Assembly: GCA_021292105.1 (NCBI GenBank)
Contig: CM037870.1
Location: 3,147,058 to 3,211,057 of the forward strand
Reading direction: 5' to 3'
DNA length: 64,000 bases
Source of the DNA: Anadara kagoshimensis
Taxonomy: Eukaryota > Mollusca > Bivalvia > Arcoida > Arcidae
The position numbers and the translations under genes are program-made. The notes under the pieces were generated by a model. It was not told the DNA's origin and ran no database searches. It saw only the letters and a program-made list of their open reading frames with translations. Shown one piece after another: positions 33,451 through 44,484 of this stretch (positions are counted from its first letter, which is position 1; the number at the start of each line of letters is the position of its first letter).

Positions 33451-34317
33451 CTCTCTCTCTCTCTCAGTTATCAAATGAAGACAAAGCCAGATTAATATGA
33501 TCATGAAATAATTATAAAACTTTGTTCCATCACAGCTTGAAATAATACATACATATAAAACATAATAAACAGCTGTCCACATCTATAAAACAAAACATAA
33601 ACAGTTTTCTTTGCTTAAAAACATAACATAATTAACAAGAGGGCCTGTACAGCTCACTTGGCTAAAAAGATAATTTGGTATACATTTTACTTGCATGTCC
33701 TGCTAATAACAAGCCAATGAAATATTCTTCCAAAAATTTACATTATAGAAGCTGAATGTTTATACATGTACTTTTTATCTACCAAATTTGAATAACATTG
33801 TCAAATAAATAAATGTGTAACTACTTTTTGTGCCTTTTATATATAATAGTGGTATCCATCTTAGATAGCATGAACAAACTTTAAGCTACAACTTGGAATT
33901 TTTCTGCCTTTATTTTAACTATTTATAGAATAATGGTGGTCATCTTGGATGCCGTATCAGGTTGGTATGATTAAATGAATATTCTTATCCAACCGAGGAC
34001 CCTCTGAACCAAATTTGATTCTAATTTGCCTAGTAGTAAGTACTTTCATAAAAAATTATTACTTGGACATGCATGCACAAACACCATGTACACATTTGTA
34101 AAAACTATGGCATGTCAAAAGCCCATATAGTCTTTAGCCTGGTGAGCTAACAATGGCTTGTGACAAAGAAAGTCACTTAAAGTCAATTGAGAACAAGTTT
34201 CCTGTCTTCTCCATGTGACTCATGGATGACATATACACACATATTGACATAGGTGCACACAGCACTTGACCAGGTGAGCTAACAATCATTTATAATACAA
34301 AACTAAGTCATTTTAAG

Positions 34318-37300
34318 TCAATTTTCAACATCCGGTTTCTTTGGTCTTCTCCATCTGATTCGTTTTCTAACCAAAGCAGCTTTGTTAGTTGGATAGTTAT
34401 AGGACAAGAACACAGGGCTGTGTAACAACAGAGAAATACTGTTCTCTGAAAAAGAAAAAAAATACAGATTTTAAAATCCATTGTTGTTGTTGATTGTTGC
34501 TTGACATCACATCAGCAATTTTTCAGCTATTTGCTACGAGAACTACTTTATTAATCTCTATGGATTAATCTATGAACAAGTACATGTATGCATGTGAAGT
34601 GCATGCGTGTTTTATGGTCTGCCTTGTACCAGTGCACACTTTGGGTGACTTTAAGGTACTAGCTCACAGAGGTACGATGTCACAGATAAGTGTACCACTC
34701 CCCAGTTACAATATACATGTACTGACACCTGGGACCGGTTGTTGGAAGCTTGATTAGCTTAATCAATGATTAACACAGATTTGAAATATCTATAAAAATC
34801 ATCATATCATCATCATCAAATCCATATATTTATAGCCATGTGCTTCAATTTGTTGAAATTCTATTCACTTGCAACATTTTCAACATTAATTTCACAATAG
34901 ATTTGAAATTATGCATTATTTAAATTTTGACTAATCAATTAATTAAACTAATCAGGCTTCGAACAACTGACCCCTGGTGAACCAAAAAAGGCCAACAACA
35001 AGGAAAATTCACTTTCCCACATGAACTGAGCGGGACTCCATGATAAAGTAAATACACCTTTTTAATAGATACATTTACATATAAAAATAAAGTGCGTAAC
35101 AACGGGAAATACAATGAAAAGAAGGTTTTAAGTTTACCCAACTGTTGAGAACCTGTTCTTTCTCCAACCATGTGGCATTTAGAAATTAAAGTCAAGAGGT
35201 CCTGTGGAAAAAACAGATGCCTTGTAACATGACAGGCATGGCACATAAAAAAACCCTCTGTGCACATTGTCCTGAGCACACTGCAAAGGGAAAAATTTCT
35301 GCCACTTCACCTATAGCTGGTGACCTCTCTAATATACAAGTGAAATATTCTTGACTGAGACATAAAACCGAGATAAATCAATTCTTCATAGTATAACTTT
35401 TACTAAATTCCTAAGTCGACATAGACAGGTTTCGTTGCGATACTGTTCTAGCAATACAGGTTTATACATATACATACCACAGTAACACGATTCTAAAGAT
35501 TATACAGTTTTACACAGATACCTACCATCTACATTTTTACTGATTTCAGTCCAGGTTGTTAAATATTCAGTCATATCTTTTCTGGTCAGACCATCAGCAT
35601 TTACCCCTCTACAGAAACAGGCCTGAAATAATTAAGTATAGACAAACACCATTAACCTGTCTGCTTGACTTTTCAGTTGAAATATTCATATAGTAGGGAC
35701 CACCAAATACATGTGTATCTGCACTGTTAGGATAAACGATAAACCTATAACATAGATAAAATAAACTCCTGTGTTCCTTTTACATAAATCCAATGGTCCA
35801 TAATAAATATTTAAATCATAGGTCAAACAGACAAATCAACATTGTTTGCATAAAAGACGTTTCTGAAAAAGGAACCAGAACTACAGCAAATAGCTTACCG
35901 TCTACAGTTTGATTGAAAATGTTCATACATTCTCCCTAAGTATGGCATATTTTAAAACAATGTAGCATAGATGATAATGCACATGTAGATCTATTATTGA
36001 TATTATTCTGTTTTATATTTCAACCATAAAGAATATCTTTGTAAATAATATCATCTGTCAATATAGTCCATATTTCTTTGGTCCAATTAGTGCCCTTTAA
36101 TAAAGTTTATATATAGGTTTTACTGTATTTTTCATGTAAAATGGAGAAAAATATAGGTAAAGTAACAAGTTTTACAACCCAGTTAAGAATCTTTCACTTA
36201 TGTCGAAGTGGTCAGTTCAGAGATGTTGGAGGAAACTCCAGCACCCAGAGTAAACACAACCTTCGGCAAGCAAACTGACAAACCTTCTCACACTAGAATC
36301 TGTCACAAGTAGGGTTGGAACCCAGATGGTGAGAGATGCTGTGATCCATAAATGTGCACTTTAGACCACTGAACCACCAAGTCTCCAGTTTAAATTTGAC
36401 TTACTCGTTCTAATTCTTCATCTGTCATACTATCAAATCCTTCCCTCAACATAGCTAAGTCTGTATGTAACAGTAACAAGCCTTGTTGCTCTAGTTTATT
36501 TCTGCTCAATGATAATCCCAGACTTTTAGAAATATGTCTCTGAAATAATTAACACAAAATTTACATATTTAAGCAATGGGTGTCAATACTAATTTTCAGT
36601 TGTCTTAGTAGCAAGATCTCTCTCTCTCTCTCTCTCTGCATGTGTTTGTTGGCTGAAAAAAACTTAAATGTAAATGTAAAAATTGAAAATTGAAAATGTA
36701 CTTGTTTCATGGAATTGTTTAAGAACTTTTTACCAACATTTTACATCATTTCAACAAGAATTCATTAAAGCAACCTGACTGTATTCTTTGACTGGTGGCA
36801 TAATTTTGTTATGGTCTCATCAAAAACATCTACACCTCAGTTTCAGCCGTTCTCATTTTTACAGTCTCATCAGAAGTACCCACATGGATAAAGCTATTTC
36901 CTGGCATATATCAATTGATGTATTGCCGGCCACGCCCACAATGTTCCGACACTGGCCCCCATCACTGTACCAAAGCAGCGTCAAGGCAACTAATGACGTT
37001 CTAGTGTCAGTGACGTCATTAAATATCACAATTAAGGCCGAGTTTTTATTTTTTTTGCACGTAATTCAAGCATGCTGGCCTTTGTCGGAACATTGTGGGC
37101 GTGGGCGATACGTCAATTGACTACTATAAGTATAGTTTTACCTGTGGTGTACTAATTTTAACTTATTTTCCAGTCAAAATTTTCTCCACAAAAATTTGTA
37201 CCAAGCAGAAAACAATATTATATACTTGATATTATGGTCAGGTTCATAAAACTGCAAACATTGAACCCTGTAAAAGATCTGATATTACAAAACTGAAAAT

Positions 37301-40300
37301 TTATACAATTACAGTATTTTGTAGAGAACTGTATAAAAACAAGTTATCGTAATACATGTACTTACACAATAGGCTATAGATAATCTTTCAATTTTATAAG
37401 GACGATGTTCAAATAAAGGTTTGACCTCTAATAATTCTTCTATTGTTGGGTTTTGTGAATGTTCAAGCTGAAATTAGAATATCAATGTGTATTATTATTC
37501 ATAAAAAAGTAATGACAATAATAGGTTGTAAAGTCTACTGTTAACATACTAATAATTCAATTACTTAGTAAGTTAAGTGGAATACTGATGTTTAATGCCC
37601 TAGTCAAGATTCTTTCACTTAAATTGAGGCAATGGTAGAGGAAACTGGAGAGACAGGAAAAAACCACCAAGCTACTGTAAGCAGACTAACAAACTTTCTC
37701 GTACTAGGACTTGACCTGATTGGAAATCTATACACTGACCTTTGCACAAACATTAATGGCATGTTTCATTAAAATTCTTCATATGGTTCAAGAGTTATGG
37801 CACAGACCCTGTGCATAGGCATAGAAAAAGATCTTTATTTTATTTACTCCTAGTAATATCTTTTTGAATATTACAATGTAAGCACATACGTCTTTGATGT
37901 CTTATAGGGGTGAATACTTGTATAAGCAATTTTAGGTGGAGTAGCAGAAGCTTTAGTACTGTGCTGTATTGGTGAGGGTCAGTTCGCTTACCAGGATTAT
38001 TTGATTAATTAAATAAATGGGGTTTTACATCCCAGTCAAGAATATGCCTATATCAAGATGTCACCAGCTAGCAGAAATTTTTACCTTTTACCTTTGTTGT
38101 GCACTCATGCCCATGTGCAAGGGGGTTTTAAAGTCGCTTCCAAAGGACCCCCATAACTTTCATTCCCAAATGATGAATGCTTAGCGAAGGCATCCGTCAC
38201 TACCTACTTTCAAGTCTTGGTCAGACCCCTGCTAGGGTTTTGAACCCCGAACTTAAAAGATACCAAGCAAGCTCTCTACCAACTGAGCAACTGTATTGGT
38301 TAGCAGTTAAATAGTGAAAAATTTAATTTTGAGTTGAATATTGGCATTACTTTACCTTCTGTAATATATCGTGAAGTTTTTTCTGCATGGAAGAATTTTC
38401 AATATGTTGGCTACTGTGGTGTAAGTGGTCCAGAATTGCAGAATAATGTTTTAATCTTTTCTTGTGATGAGTCAACAAAACCTCCGTCTTAAGCTTCCGT
38501 TCCCAAAAATGTTCCGTCAAAAGCAGCCTAGGATACAAAGACCTGAAACAAATATATTGATTAATTGATTAAATCGGGTTTTATGTCCCAGTCAAGAATA
38601 TTTTACTTATATCTGCTATAGGTGAAGTGGCAGAAATTTTTACCTTTGCAGTGTGCTCAGGGCAATATGCTGGAGAATTTCTTTAACATGCCACGTCTGC
38701 CTGCTTCCTTGCCTGATGCTGGTCTTAAGAAACAAAGTATCAAATGGTTCAAACAATGTCAGTATAATGTGAGTAGTATGTTTCTCTGTGGCATACTGAC
38801 TCTGAGTTAGCACTTAAAGTCACCCTAAGTAGGAGTAGTAAACGTCAGACCATAAAACATGTTGCTCATCTTACGCACACAAGAACCTGTTTTTTTTAAA
38901 ATTATTTTTATTGACACATAACAAGCTATATTTATACTTTAAGTTGAATAGCAAGAACATAAAAAGAACTACATGACAACAAGAAATGGATACATATGTT
39001 TTACATGTATAAAGGGGGATAATTCATATAGGGGGGGGGGTCGATTTATTCATTTAGTACATGTATTCGATTAAAATAAAAAAATAATAAATTAGATCTT
39101 ATTGTGAAAAGTTGGTTATGCAACATGAAAACAACATTATAATAACAACAACATCATTTACCAATACACATACACACATCACCTGATTAGACTGGAGTGA
39201 TGCTATATTTAATGTTTTACTCAAGAGGACATAACACATCAATTACTTACGCTATGGGAAATATAAACCCTCCTCCAGGCAGGAAAGATATCAGTAATAT
39301 TGGTGTTGCTTTGACCATTTCCTGTGGAAGCTGTAAGTATAAAGAACATCTATAAATGTAAATGGTGACTATGTCTAATATGCACTTTTAATGGAAGAAA
39401 ATACCATTTCTTGTGGTAACAAGTATAAAGAACATTAACAAATAAAACTTTACATGCACTTTGAATGCTTGTTGAGATGTGAGGGGTATGAAACAATGTA
39501 TACAGTTAAACCTTCTTAAAATGTCCTCTGATTATGGTACTTTGCCTCATTGTTATTGTAGCTGTGAATAGCTAAATAAATGAAGATACAGATTTAAACA
39601 ATAATTCACTCACTACATTTGATCACTATGGTATCTCAGTTGGTAGAGTGCTCACTTTATATGTGAGAGGTTGTGTTTGAACCCCTGCACTGTTTTGAAC
39701 AAGACTTGAAAATAGGTAGTGATTGTTCTTTTGCCAAGTTGACATTTAGAAATGAAAGTTTTGAATCCTTTGGAAGAGACCTGAAAAACGGATGCCCTGT
39801 GTCACAGCAGGCATTGCAAGTTAAAGACCCTCCCTTAATATTACCTTGAGCACAGTTTCAAGGTCAAAATTTCTGCCATTTCACCTATAGCTGGTGATAT
39901 CTAGGTATAAGTGAAAAATTCTTGACTGGGATGTAAAACCCCATATTCAATCAAATATCCAATCAACCATGAGACACCCCTTCCCCAGGACAACATCATG
40001 GGTGAGTTGGTTATTTTTAAAATTTAACCTATGAACTAAACACCTAAATTTAAATATTAATTAACATGATAAATATGTGAATCCAAACCTGTCTATATAT
40101 AACTAACTCTCTTCTAGAAAATGTGTGGAGTTCTCTTCCCTTCCACATCTGTGTACTTATGCTATAATATGTTCTCGTATCATCAAGTAAACCTCTGAAA
40201 CCTGAAACATAAATAAAATATTACATATTAAATTATAATAATCTTCAAACATCTGTAATGCAATAAATAGTGATTTCCCACTAACACACAATAACCTCGT

Positions 40301-42317
40301 TCTTTTGCCAAGCACTTGGCATTTAGAAATGAAAGTCACTGGATCCTTCTGAAGAGACCTTAAAATGTGTCACAGCAGGTGTGACATGTTAAAGAATCCT
40401 CCCTGCATATTGCCCTCAGTGCACTGCAAAGGTTAACATTTCTGCCGCTTCACCATGATGTCTGGAAATAAGTGAAATATGCTTGACTGGTATGTAAAAC
40501 CCCATTCAATCAATCAATCCTTCAAAATACCCTTTGAAAATGACTGAAAAATTAAAAAGAAAAAAATATTTTAGAAATCCAATATCTGATATGTTTCATA
40601 TAAAATTTACACGAATTAAATTTGCCTGTGTAGGAATTAACGAAATTAAATTATCAGCTGTATAAACTTGAAAACTAACAAACCTGTTTTGAATGTTTTA
40701 TAAATATTGAAAAATGCTGGTGTTTTGGTCTGTAAAAAATTTTCATATTTCTCTATAAATGTGACAAATTTCTTTATACAATACTGTGTTATTTTCTTTG
40801 GTGGACTAACTGTATCTTTAGGTTGCTTTGAACAATATAACCTAGAATGAAATACAAAAACAAACATTAAAATTTATGAAATCATATACCTGCAACAGAA
40901 AGGAGAAAAAATGCAGGGTCAGACCAGGATCGGACATGGGACATCCCAACCTATAGGCAAGTGCTCTACCACTGAGCTACCCAGACCGCTACATTGCTCC
41001 CCTGTTATTTTTGAGTTTCCTATCGTCCCAAGTGGGAAATCTCACCCAAATTCCCTTGGATGGACTATATGGCTACCACATTGCCAGTTCATCACTTACA
41101 AGGGCCACAATGGCCACCAAACTGTAACAGGAAGGAGAAAATGCACGGTCAGACCGGGGATTGAACCTGGGACCTCCCGCACTATAGGCCAGTGCTCTAC
41201 CACTGAGCTACCCAGAATGCTACACATCATTATATCAGGAACATATAACATTACTCGTTTGACAAATCTTAATGAAGACTTGAAAATTAAAATCCCACTA
41301 TGGACAGATCCTAGTGTGAAAAAGTTTGTTTTCCCTTCTATGAAACATTTTAAGCAAATGAGAACTGTAATATTATTGATAACAATGAGATATTAACTAT
41401 ATGTACACATCAGTTAATTACGAGTCCGAGTCATGACTCATGAGATATCATAACTATGAATTACAGGCTTTTTTTCTTTTGATGGTATTGTAATGCAGAC
41501 AAAATTGAAATTTAATGGATGAATGTTGTTTTATACCCTAATCAAATTGTTTCATATATTATATATCGAGAATGCCAGTTATGCAATGGTGGAGGAAACC
41601 ACAGTACCCAAAGAAAACCACTGCCTTCAGCAAGCGAAATTCATGAGTGTCTTACCCAGTAGGATTTGAACAATAAGAGGTGTCCTATGCACTTTACTTG
41701 GTTAAAAGCAATTTCTCAATTTACTACATGTGAGCGACAACTTTTTTGGTTCTGTAACAATATAGCTACATGGTATAGTATGTACTATGTCCAAGTTAAG
41801 AGACGTTACTACTGTTTCACCTATGGGGTATCTTTTAGGTGAAATGGAAGAACACTCCCTTCACAAATGGGCAACCCGGGTTCCATTCCAGGCGTCATGG
41901 AAAGGGAATTTTATAAGTAATTTCTATAGCAACAAGCATTTACGTTACACTACGAAATTTTATGCAACATGTACACAGGATTGCATCTTCCATCTAAAAT
42001 TACAATTTTATGAATTCGATATTAATAATCAGTTTTGCTAATATAGTGTTGATGATACTGACATCAAATAAATATCAATTATTATCTGTTTTAATTGTTG
42101 TTGTTGTTGTTATATCGCCAAACACGTGTTTTATGAAAAAAGTTCAGGTTACTCGACAACGAACAACTGTAACTTGTTAATCACGTGAAGCAATACTGTG
42201 TCATTAGATCAAAATGAATGAACTATCTATATGATGAAAAAATACAATAATTAAAATTAACAACCTTAAATGTTGTGAAGAATATTTTGTAATAGAGAAA
42301 ATCTTTCGTCGGCTCAT
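34318..42317 (-). CDS. LETMD1: LETMD1 (LETM1 domain-containing protein 1), complete, 9 exons, 350 aa
   Basis: Known role: LETMD1 is a mitochondrial inner-membrane LETM1-family protein needed for normal respiratory function. Seen: coding exons, in transcript order, at 42265-42317 (ATG), 40684-40841, 40089-40201, 39251-39330, 38356-38542, 37366-37467, 36405-36539, 35526-35622 and 34318-34445 (TGA at 34318). All have AG/GT borders and total 1,053 nt. The N-terminus MSRRKIFSITKYSSQHLR is basic and serine-rich, like a mitochondrial presequence. KKFVTFIEKYENFLQTKTPA and FFNIYKTFKTG match the conserved family block. A hydrophobic segment at about residues 115-140 (ILLISFLPGGGFIFPIASLY) is the likely membrane span; the LETM1 ribosome-binding-like helical region follows, with LLLHTDLAMLREGF and TEYLTTWTEIS. 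The basic tail is RKRIRWRRPKKP. Length is close to vertebrate LETMD1 (about 360 aa). The first donor (AAG|GTTGTT) is weak, so exon 1 is the least certain part. Confidence 0.93.
34485..35045 (-). mobile_element. SINE family C split by a MITE
   Basis: The 3' part (34485-34731) and the head part (34973-35045) align with the two halves of the family-C copy at 7830-8212. The 241-bp gap is filled by the MITE at 34732-34972. It lies in the last LETMD1 intron. Confidence 0.78.
34732..34972. mobile_element. 241-bp MITE with GTTGTT-GAAGC-TGATTAG inverted ends and CCTG duplication
   Basis: The left end reads GGACCGGTTGTTGGAAGC and the right-end complement GGTCAGTTGTTCGAAGC; both continue with TTGATTAG or CTGATTAG. 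CCTG flanks both sides (34728-34731 and 34973-34976). The insertion splits a SINE, which dates it as the younger event. AT-rich core, no coding capacity. Confidence 0.82.
35168..35385 (+). mobile_element. SINE family A, headless
   Basis: Only the body and tail are present: GGCATTTAGAAATTAAAGTC, CACTTCACCTATAGCTGGTG and TTCTTGACTGAGACATAAAA. It is in the last LETMD1 intron. Confidence 0.7.
35641..35850. mobile_element. MITE, GACAAACACCATTAACC-type ends
   Basis: It is related to 21848-22355 and 53405-53640. The left end has CCTGTCTGCTTGAC and the right end its diverged complement before TTGTTTGC. The centre has TAGTAGGGACCACCAAATAC. It is in a LETMD1 intron. Confidence 0.7.
36170..36388 (-). 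mobile_element. SINE family B
   Basis: It has the complement of the tail, TTTTACAACCCAGTTAAGAA, then AGATGTTGGAGGAAACTCC, GGCAAGCAAACTGACAAACC and a tRNA-like head at the right (complement CCACTGAACCACCAAG). It ends just before the LETMD1 exon 36405-36539. Confidence 0.75.
36614..36638. repeat. Short (CT)n microsatellite
   Basis: About 24 bp of CT repeat in a LETMD1 intron. Confidence 0.85.
36912..37119. mobile_element. MITE with ~40-bp inverted ends (GTTCCGAC family), copy 2
   Basis: It starts CAATTGATGTATTGCCGG and ends with a complement-type CGATACGTCAATTG. Both ends contain CACGCCCACAATGTTCCGAC or its complement. This is better preserved than the copy at 354-563 and lies in a LETMD1 intron. 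Confidence 0.83.
37575..37722 (-). mobile_element. SINE family B, partial
   Basis: It carries TTTAATGCCCTAGTCAAGAT, TAGAGGAAACTGGAGAG and AGCAGACTAACAAACTTTCT in family-B order. The head is lost. It is in a LETMD1 intron. Confidence 0.6.
38010..38305 (-). mobile_element. SINE family A
   Basis: It starts with AATTAAATAAATGGGG and the tail complement TTTTACATCCCAGTCAAGAA. It ends with a tRNA-like head, complement CTCTCTACCAACTGAGCAAC. It lies just downstream of the LETMD1 exon 38356-38542 (in transcript order). Confidence 0.75.
38555..38708 (-). mobile_element. SINE family A, tail half
   Basis: It starts with ATTGATTAAATCGGG and TTTTATGTCCCAGTCAAGAA, then CTATAGGTGAAGTGGCAG and AACATGCCACGTCTGCC. 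The head is missing. It is in a LETMD1 intron. Confidence 0.65.
39622..39968 (+). mobile_element. SINE family A, full length
   Basis: It has head GTATCTCAGTTGGTAGAGTG, body GACATTTAGAAATGAAAGTT and CACCTATAGCTGGTGATATC, and tail TTGACTGGGATGTAAAACCC, ending in ATCAAATATCC repeats. It is in a LETMD1 intron. Confidence 0.82.
40300..40532 (+). mobile_element. SINE family A, headless
   Basis: It carries GCATTTAGAAATGAAAGTCA and the tail TTGACTGGTATGTAAAACCC, ending in CAATCAATC. It is in a LETMD1 intron. Confidence 0.72.
40905..41230 (-). mobile_element. Two direct copies of a tRNA-like SINE head
   Basis: Segments at about 40911-40990 and 41125-41225, read on the - strand, both carry GGGTAGCTCAGTGGTAGAGC (A box) and a CCCAGGTTCAATCCCCGGTC-type B box or its diverged form. 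The cloverleaf stems are imperfect, so they are not called tRNA genes. They lie in the first LETMD1 intron. Confidence 0.65.
41510..41702 (-). mobile_element. SINE family B, diverged
   Basis: It carries TTTATACCCTAATCAAAT, GGTGGAGGAAACCACAGTAC, TCAGCAAGCGAAAT and GTAGGATTTGAACAA. It is in the first LETMD1 intron. Confidence 0.6.
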
Positions 42318-44159
42318 GCTTGATGTAGGATGTCGTTAAAACATTCTAAAAGTTGAGTTGGATAAGGACATTGCGCCATTTTCCGGATATTCATTTTTAA
42401 CACGGTTTCGTTTTAACAATATTTCTAAAAAGATCACGGATATACTAGTGTTTTTAAATGCAATTGACTTTTTTAAATATACGTATATACGAGAGTTACA
42501 TATTTTTGGCGGTTACACACGATGGGGTATAAGACCACTGTATTATCTTCGTGTGTCCTAAGTTCGTGGTACTGTCAGTTTGTGTCAAAAAAATTAATGG
42601 ACAATCGTCAGCAAACAATTAAATTTGAATCTTGCTTCAAATTTCTTGCCACTTCACTTTAAAAATCGAAAATAACCTTTTATATATTGAAAATCCTTTG
42701 ATATATATACAGTTATACAGTCATAAAATTACCACTAGTACAGTCGAACCTTCATTTAAAGTCATCTTTATATAAGGACCACATGCTTTTAAAGACCAGT
42801 AAAACTATATCTTATTTACTCTTCATCGATATAATTTGAACCTCTATATAAGGTCCACCTGTCCATATATACCACTTTTACTGGTTCCCTTGGGTGGCTT
42901 TGTAGACAGGATTGATTGTATAATGAACATTGCATAGTTACAGTCAAAAAGTTATCACCTGGGGACCATCAACCAATCAAAAAAGGAGTATACAAATTAT
43001 TGATAATTAAATTTTGTGACAATCAAACTTAACCTAACACATTTTCCAACTTCCAACAAACTCGAAACTAGAGGAACATTATATGGAAGCCATCAGCCAA
43101 TCAAATTGTATTGTTATATTAATGATAGATTTTGAATTTCCCGAAAGAAATAGATTTAAAATAAAAAATTAAAATATAATATTAAAGTAGTTTGCTCATA
43201 ATCATAGTGTGCGTTTTATTAGATACAACAATTAATGTTGAATTATCATCCGGATGCCACACACCGGTCGCATTGAAGCGTGCTAACACGTTACCCATAA
43301 ATATTGCCATGTGTGTATCTGAATTATTTTATACTTATAAAAGCATACTAATACATGTCCGAATCACAATCCACAGAAGCAAAGTAAAAACTTTGAAACT
43401 GACGGTCAGGTTTAACACTTGAACTTCCACCAGGGAAGTGAGGCCGGGTGCTCCAAAAGGGTAAGCAACTCCTGTTTAGCTAGCTACACTTGCCACGAAC
43501 GTTACCAAATTGAGAAAAAGGAACATGTTACTTATGGACGTCAAATATATCCAGGGCAATCCTGGGCACAGAGACATAACTTAACAACAATTACTGTGAT
43601 GACGGCCATAAGGCTTTTGAGGGCCCTGATAACCCTAGGCAAGTTTTAACCAGTACAAGTTTTGCAACTTTAGGTATTACAATGTTTGGTAAAATAATTT
43701 TGGTTCTTCTATTTTTCTTATTTCAACATCTTAAAAAATGTTGAATTTCCACAATTTTGGTCCAAGAATTACCGATAAGGAGTTTTATTCCGAAACGACC
43801 GTCTAGTGCTGCAAAACAACAGGTCTTAGTAATGAAATTGTACGAGTTATTCCCCTTATATTGTTGTTTGAGAATAATGTCTTCCAGAGGACACGTGTCC
43901 CCTGTACCTGCATTTGCAATGTTTATTTGTTGGTATTTTTTCATGCTATTGCTTATTGGAATTAACTTTACAAATTTATACCGAAAATATAAATGCAAAA
44001 GTTTAATTTTTGTACAATAGCTAAACTGAAGGAATAAATGAATAACGGATGCATCAATACTCTTCATAAGGGGACATTATGAAAGTTTGATAACATTCCT
44101 TTTAGCAGTTAAGGAAAAGTAGTGGATAACCGATGAACACACCTCTATCTATCGCAAAT
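42318..44159. other. Upstream flank of LETMD1 and start of the retroelement-rich region
   Basis: The LETMD1 promoter and 5' UTR must lie just right of 42317; no TATA box or clear core element is visible. At 42741-42935 there is an old repeat starting CAGTCGAACCTTCATTT and containing two AAGG-CCAC words. ORFs at 42358, 43192 and 43757 (+) and 43723 (-) are short and unrecognised. Confidence 0.5.
43345..43650 (-). mobile_element. 3'-tail fragment of the RT-element family
   Basis: In + text it carries CCGAATCACAATCCACAGAAGC-like start words, CACCAGGGAAGTGAGGCCGG and GATGACGGCCATAAGGC, and ends near CCTAGGCAAG. It is a 5'-truncated copy on the - strand. Confidence 0.8.
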
Positions 44160-44345
44160 CAAATACAAACATACCATTTGATGTCCAAATCACGATGCTA
44201 AACAAAAAATAAATTTTGAAAACTGCAAATTAAGTAAAAGACGTAGATTTTAATCAGGTACATCTGACATGGTGTTCCGGAAGGGTACGCGCCTTATGTT
44301 AAGCTAGCTACAACCTATTTGTTGATCTGCTATGAAGAAAAACTA
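44160..44345 (-). mobile_element. Diverged 3'-tail fragment of the RT-element family
   Basis: It retains TGTCCAAATCACGATGC, GGTGTTCCGGAAGGGTACGC and GTTAAGCTAGCTACAAC in order. It is more diverged than its neighbours. Confidence 0.6.
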
Positions 44346-44484
44346 AGTATTAGTTGCACAACTAAACTCAAAAGTAACATTATCCTGGAAGTTCTGTAAA
44401 GTTTAGATGAATAGCGTTGGAGGAGTTGTCGATAATAGGGTGATGTTGCATCACAGATACAGGCCGATGATTAATCAAAAACAA

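Larger units (their letters stand above)
27548..34317. other. Convergent 3' region between DNAJC13 (+) and LETMD1 (-)
   Basis: No protein gene was found in these 6.8 kb. It holds the 3' UTR of both genes, two tandem arrays, the 97-nt hairpin, a three-unit 33-bp repeat at about 30990-31085 and SINEs from 32.3 kb onward. An ATTAAA near 29199 and several AATAAA words are candidate DNAJC13 polyadenylation signals, but none can be chosen from sequence alone. ORFs here are short and unrecognised. Confidence 0.6.

Noticed and set aside
40911-41225. Two possible tRNA genes on the - strand
   Set aside because: A and B boxes are good, but the anticodon stems do not form and the two copies differ; they are better read as SINE heads.
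43723-44067. Overlapping ORFs on both strands upstream of the RT element
   Set aside because: Short, unrecognised and conflicting with each other. They might be decayed mobile-element sequence, but nothing supports a gene.
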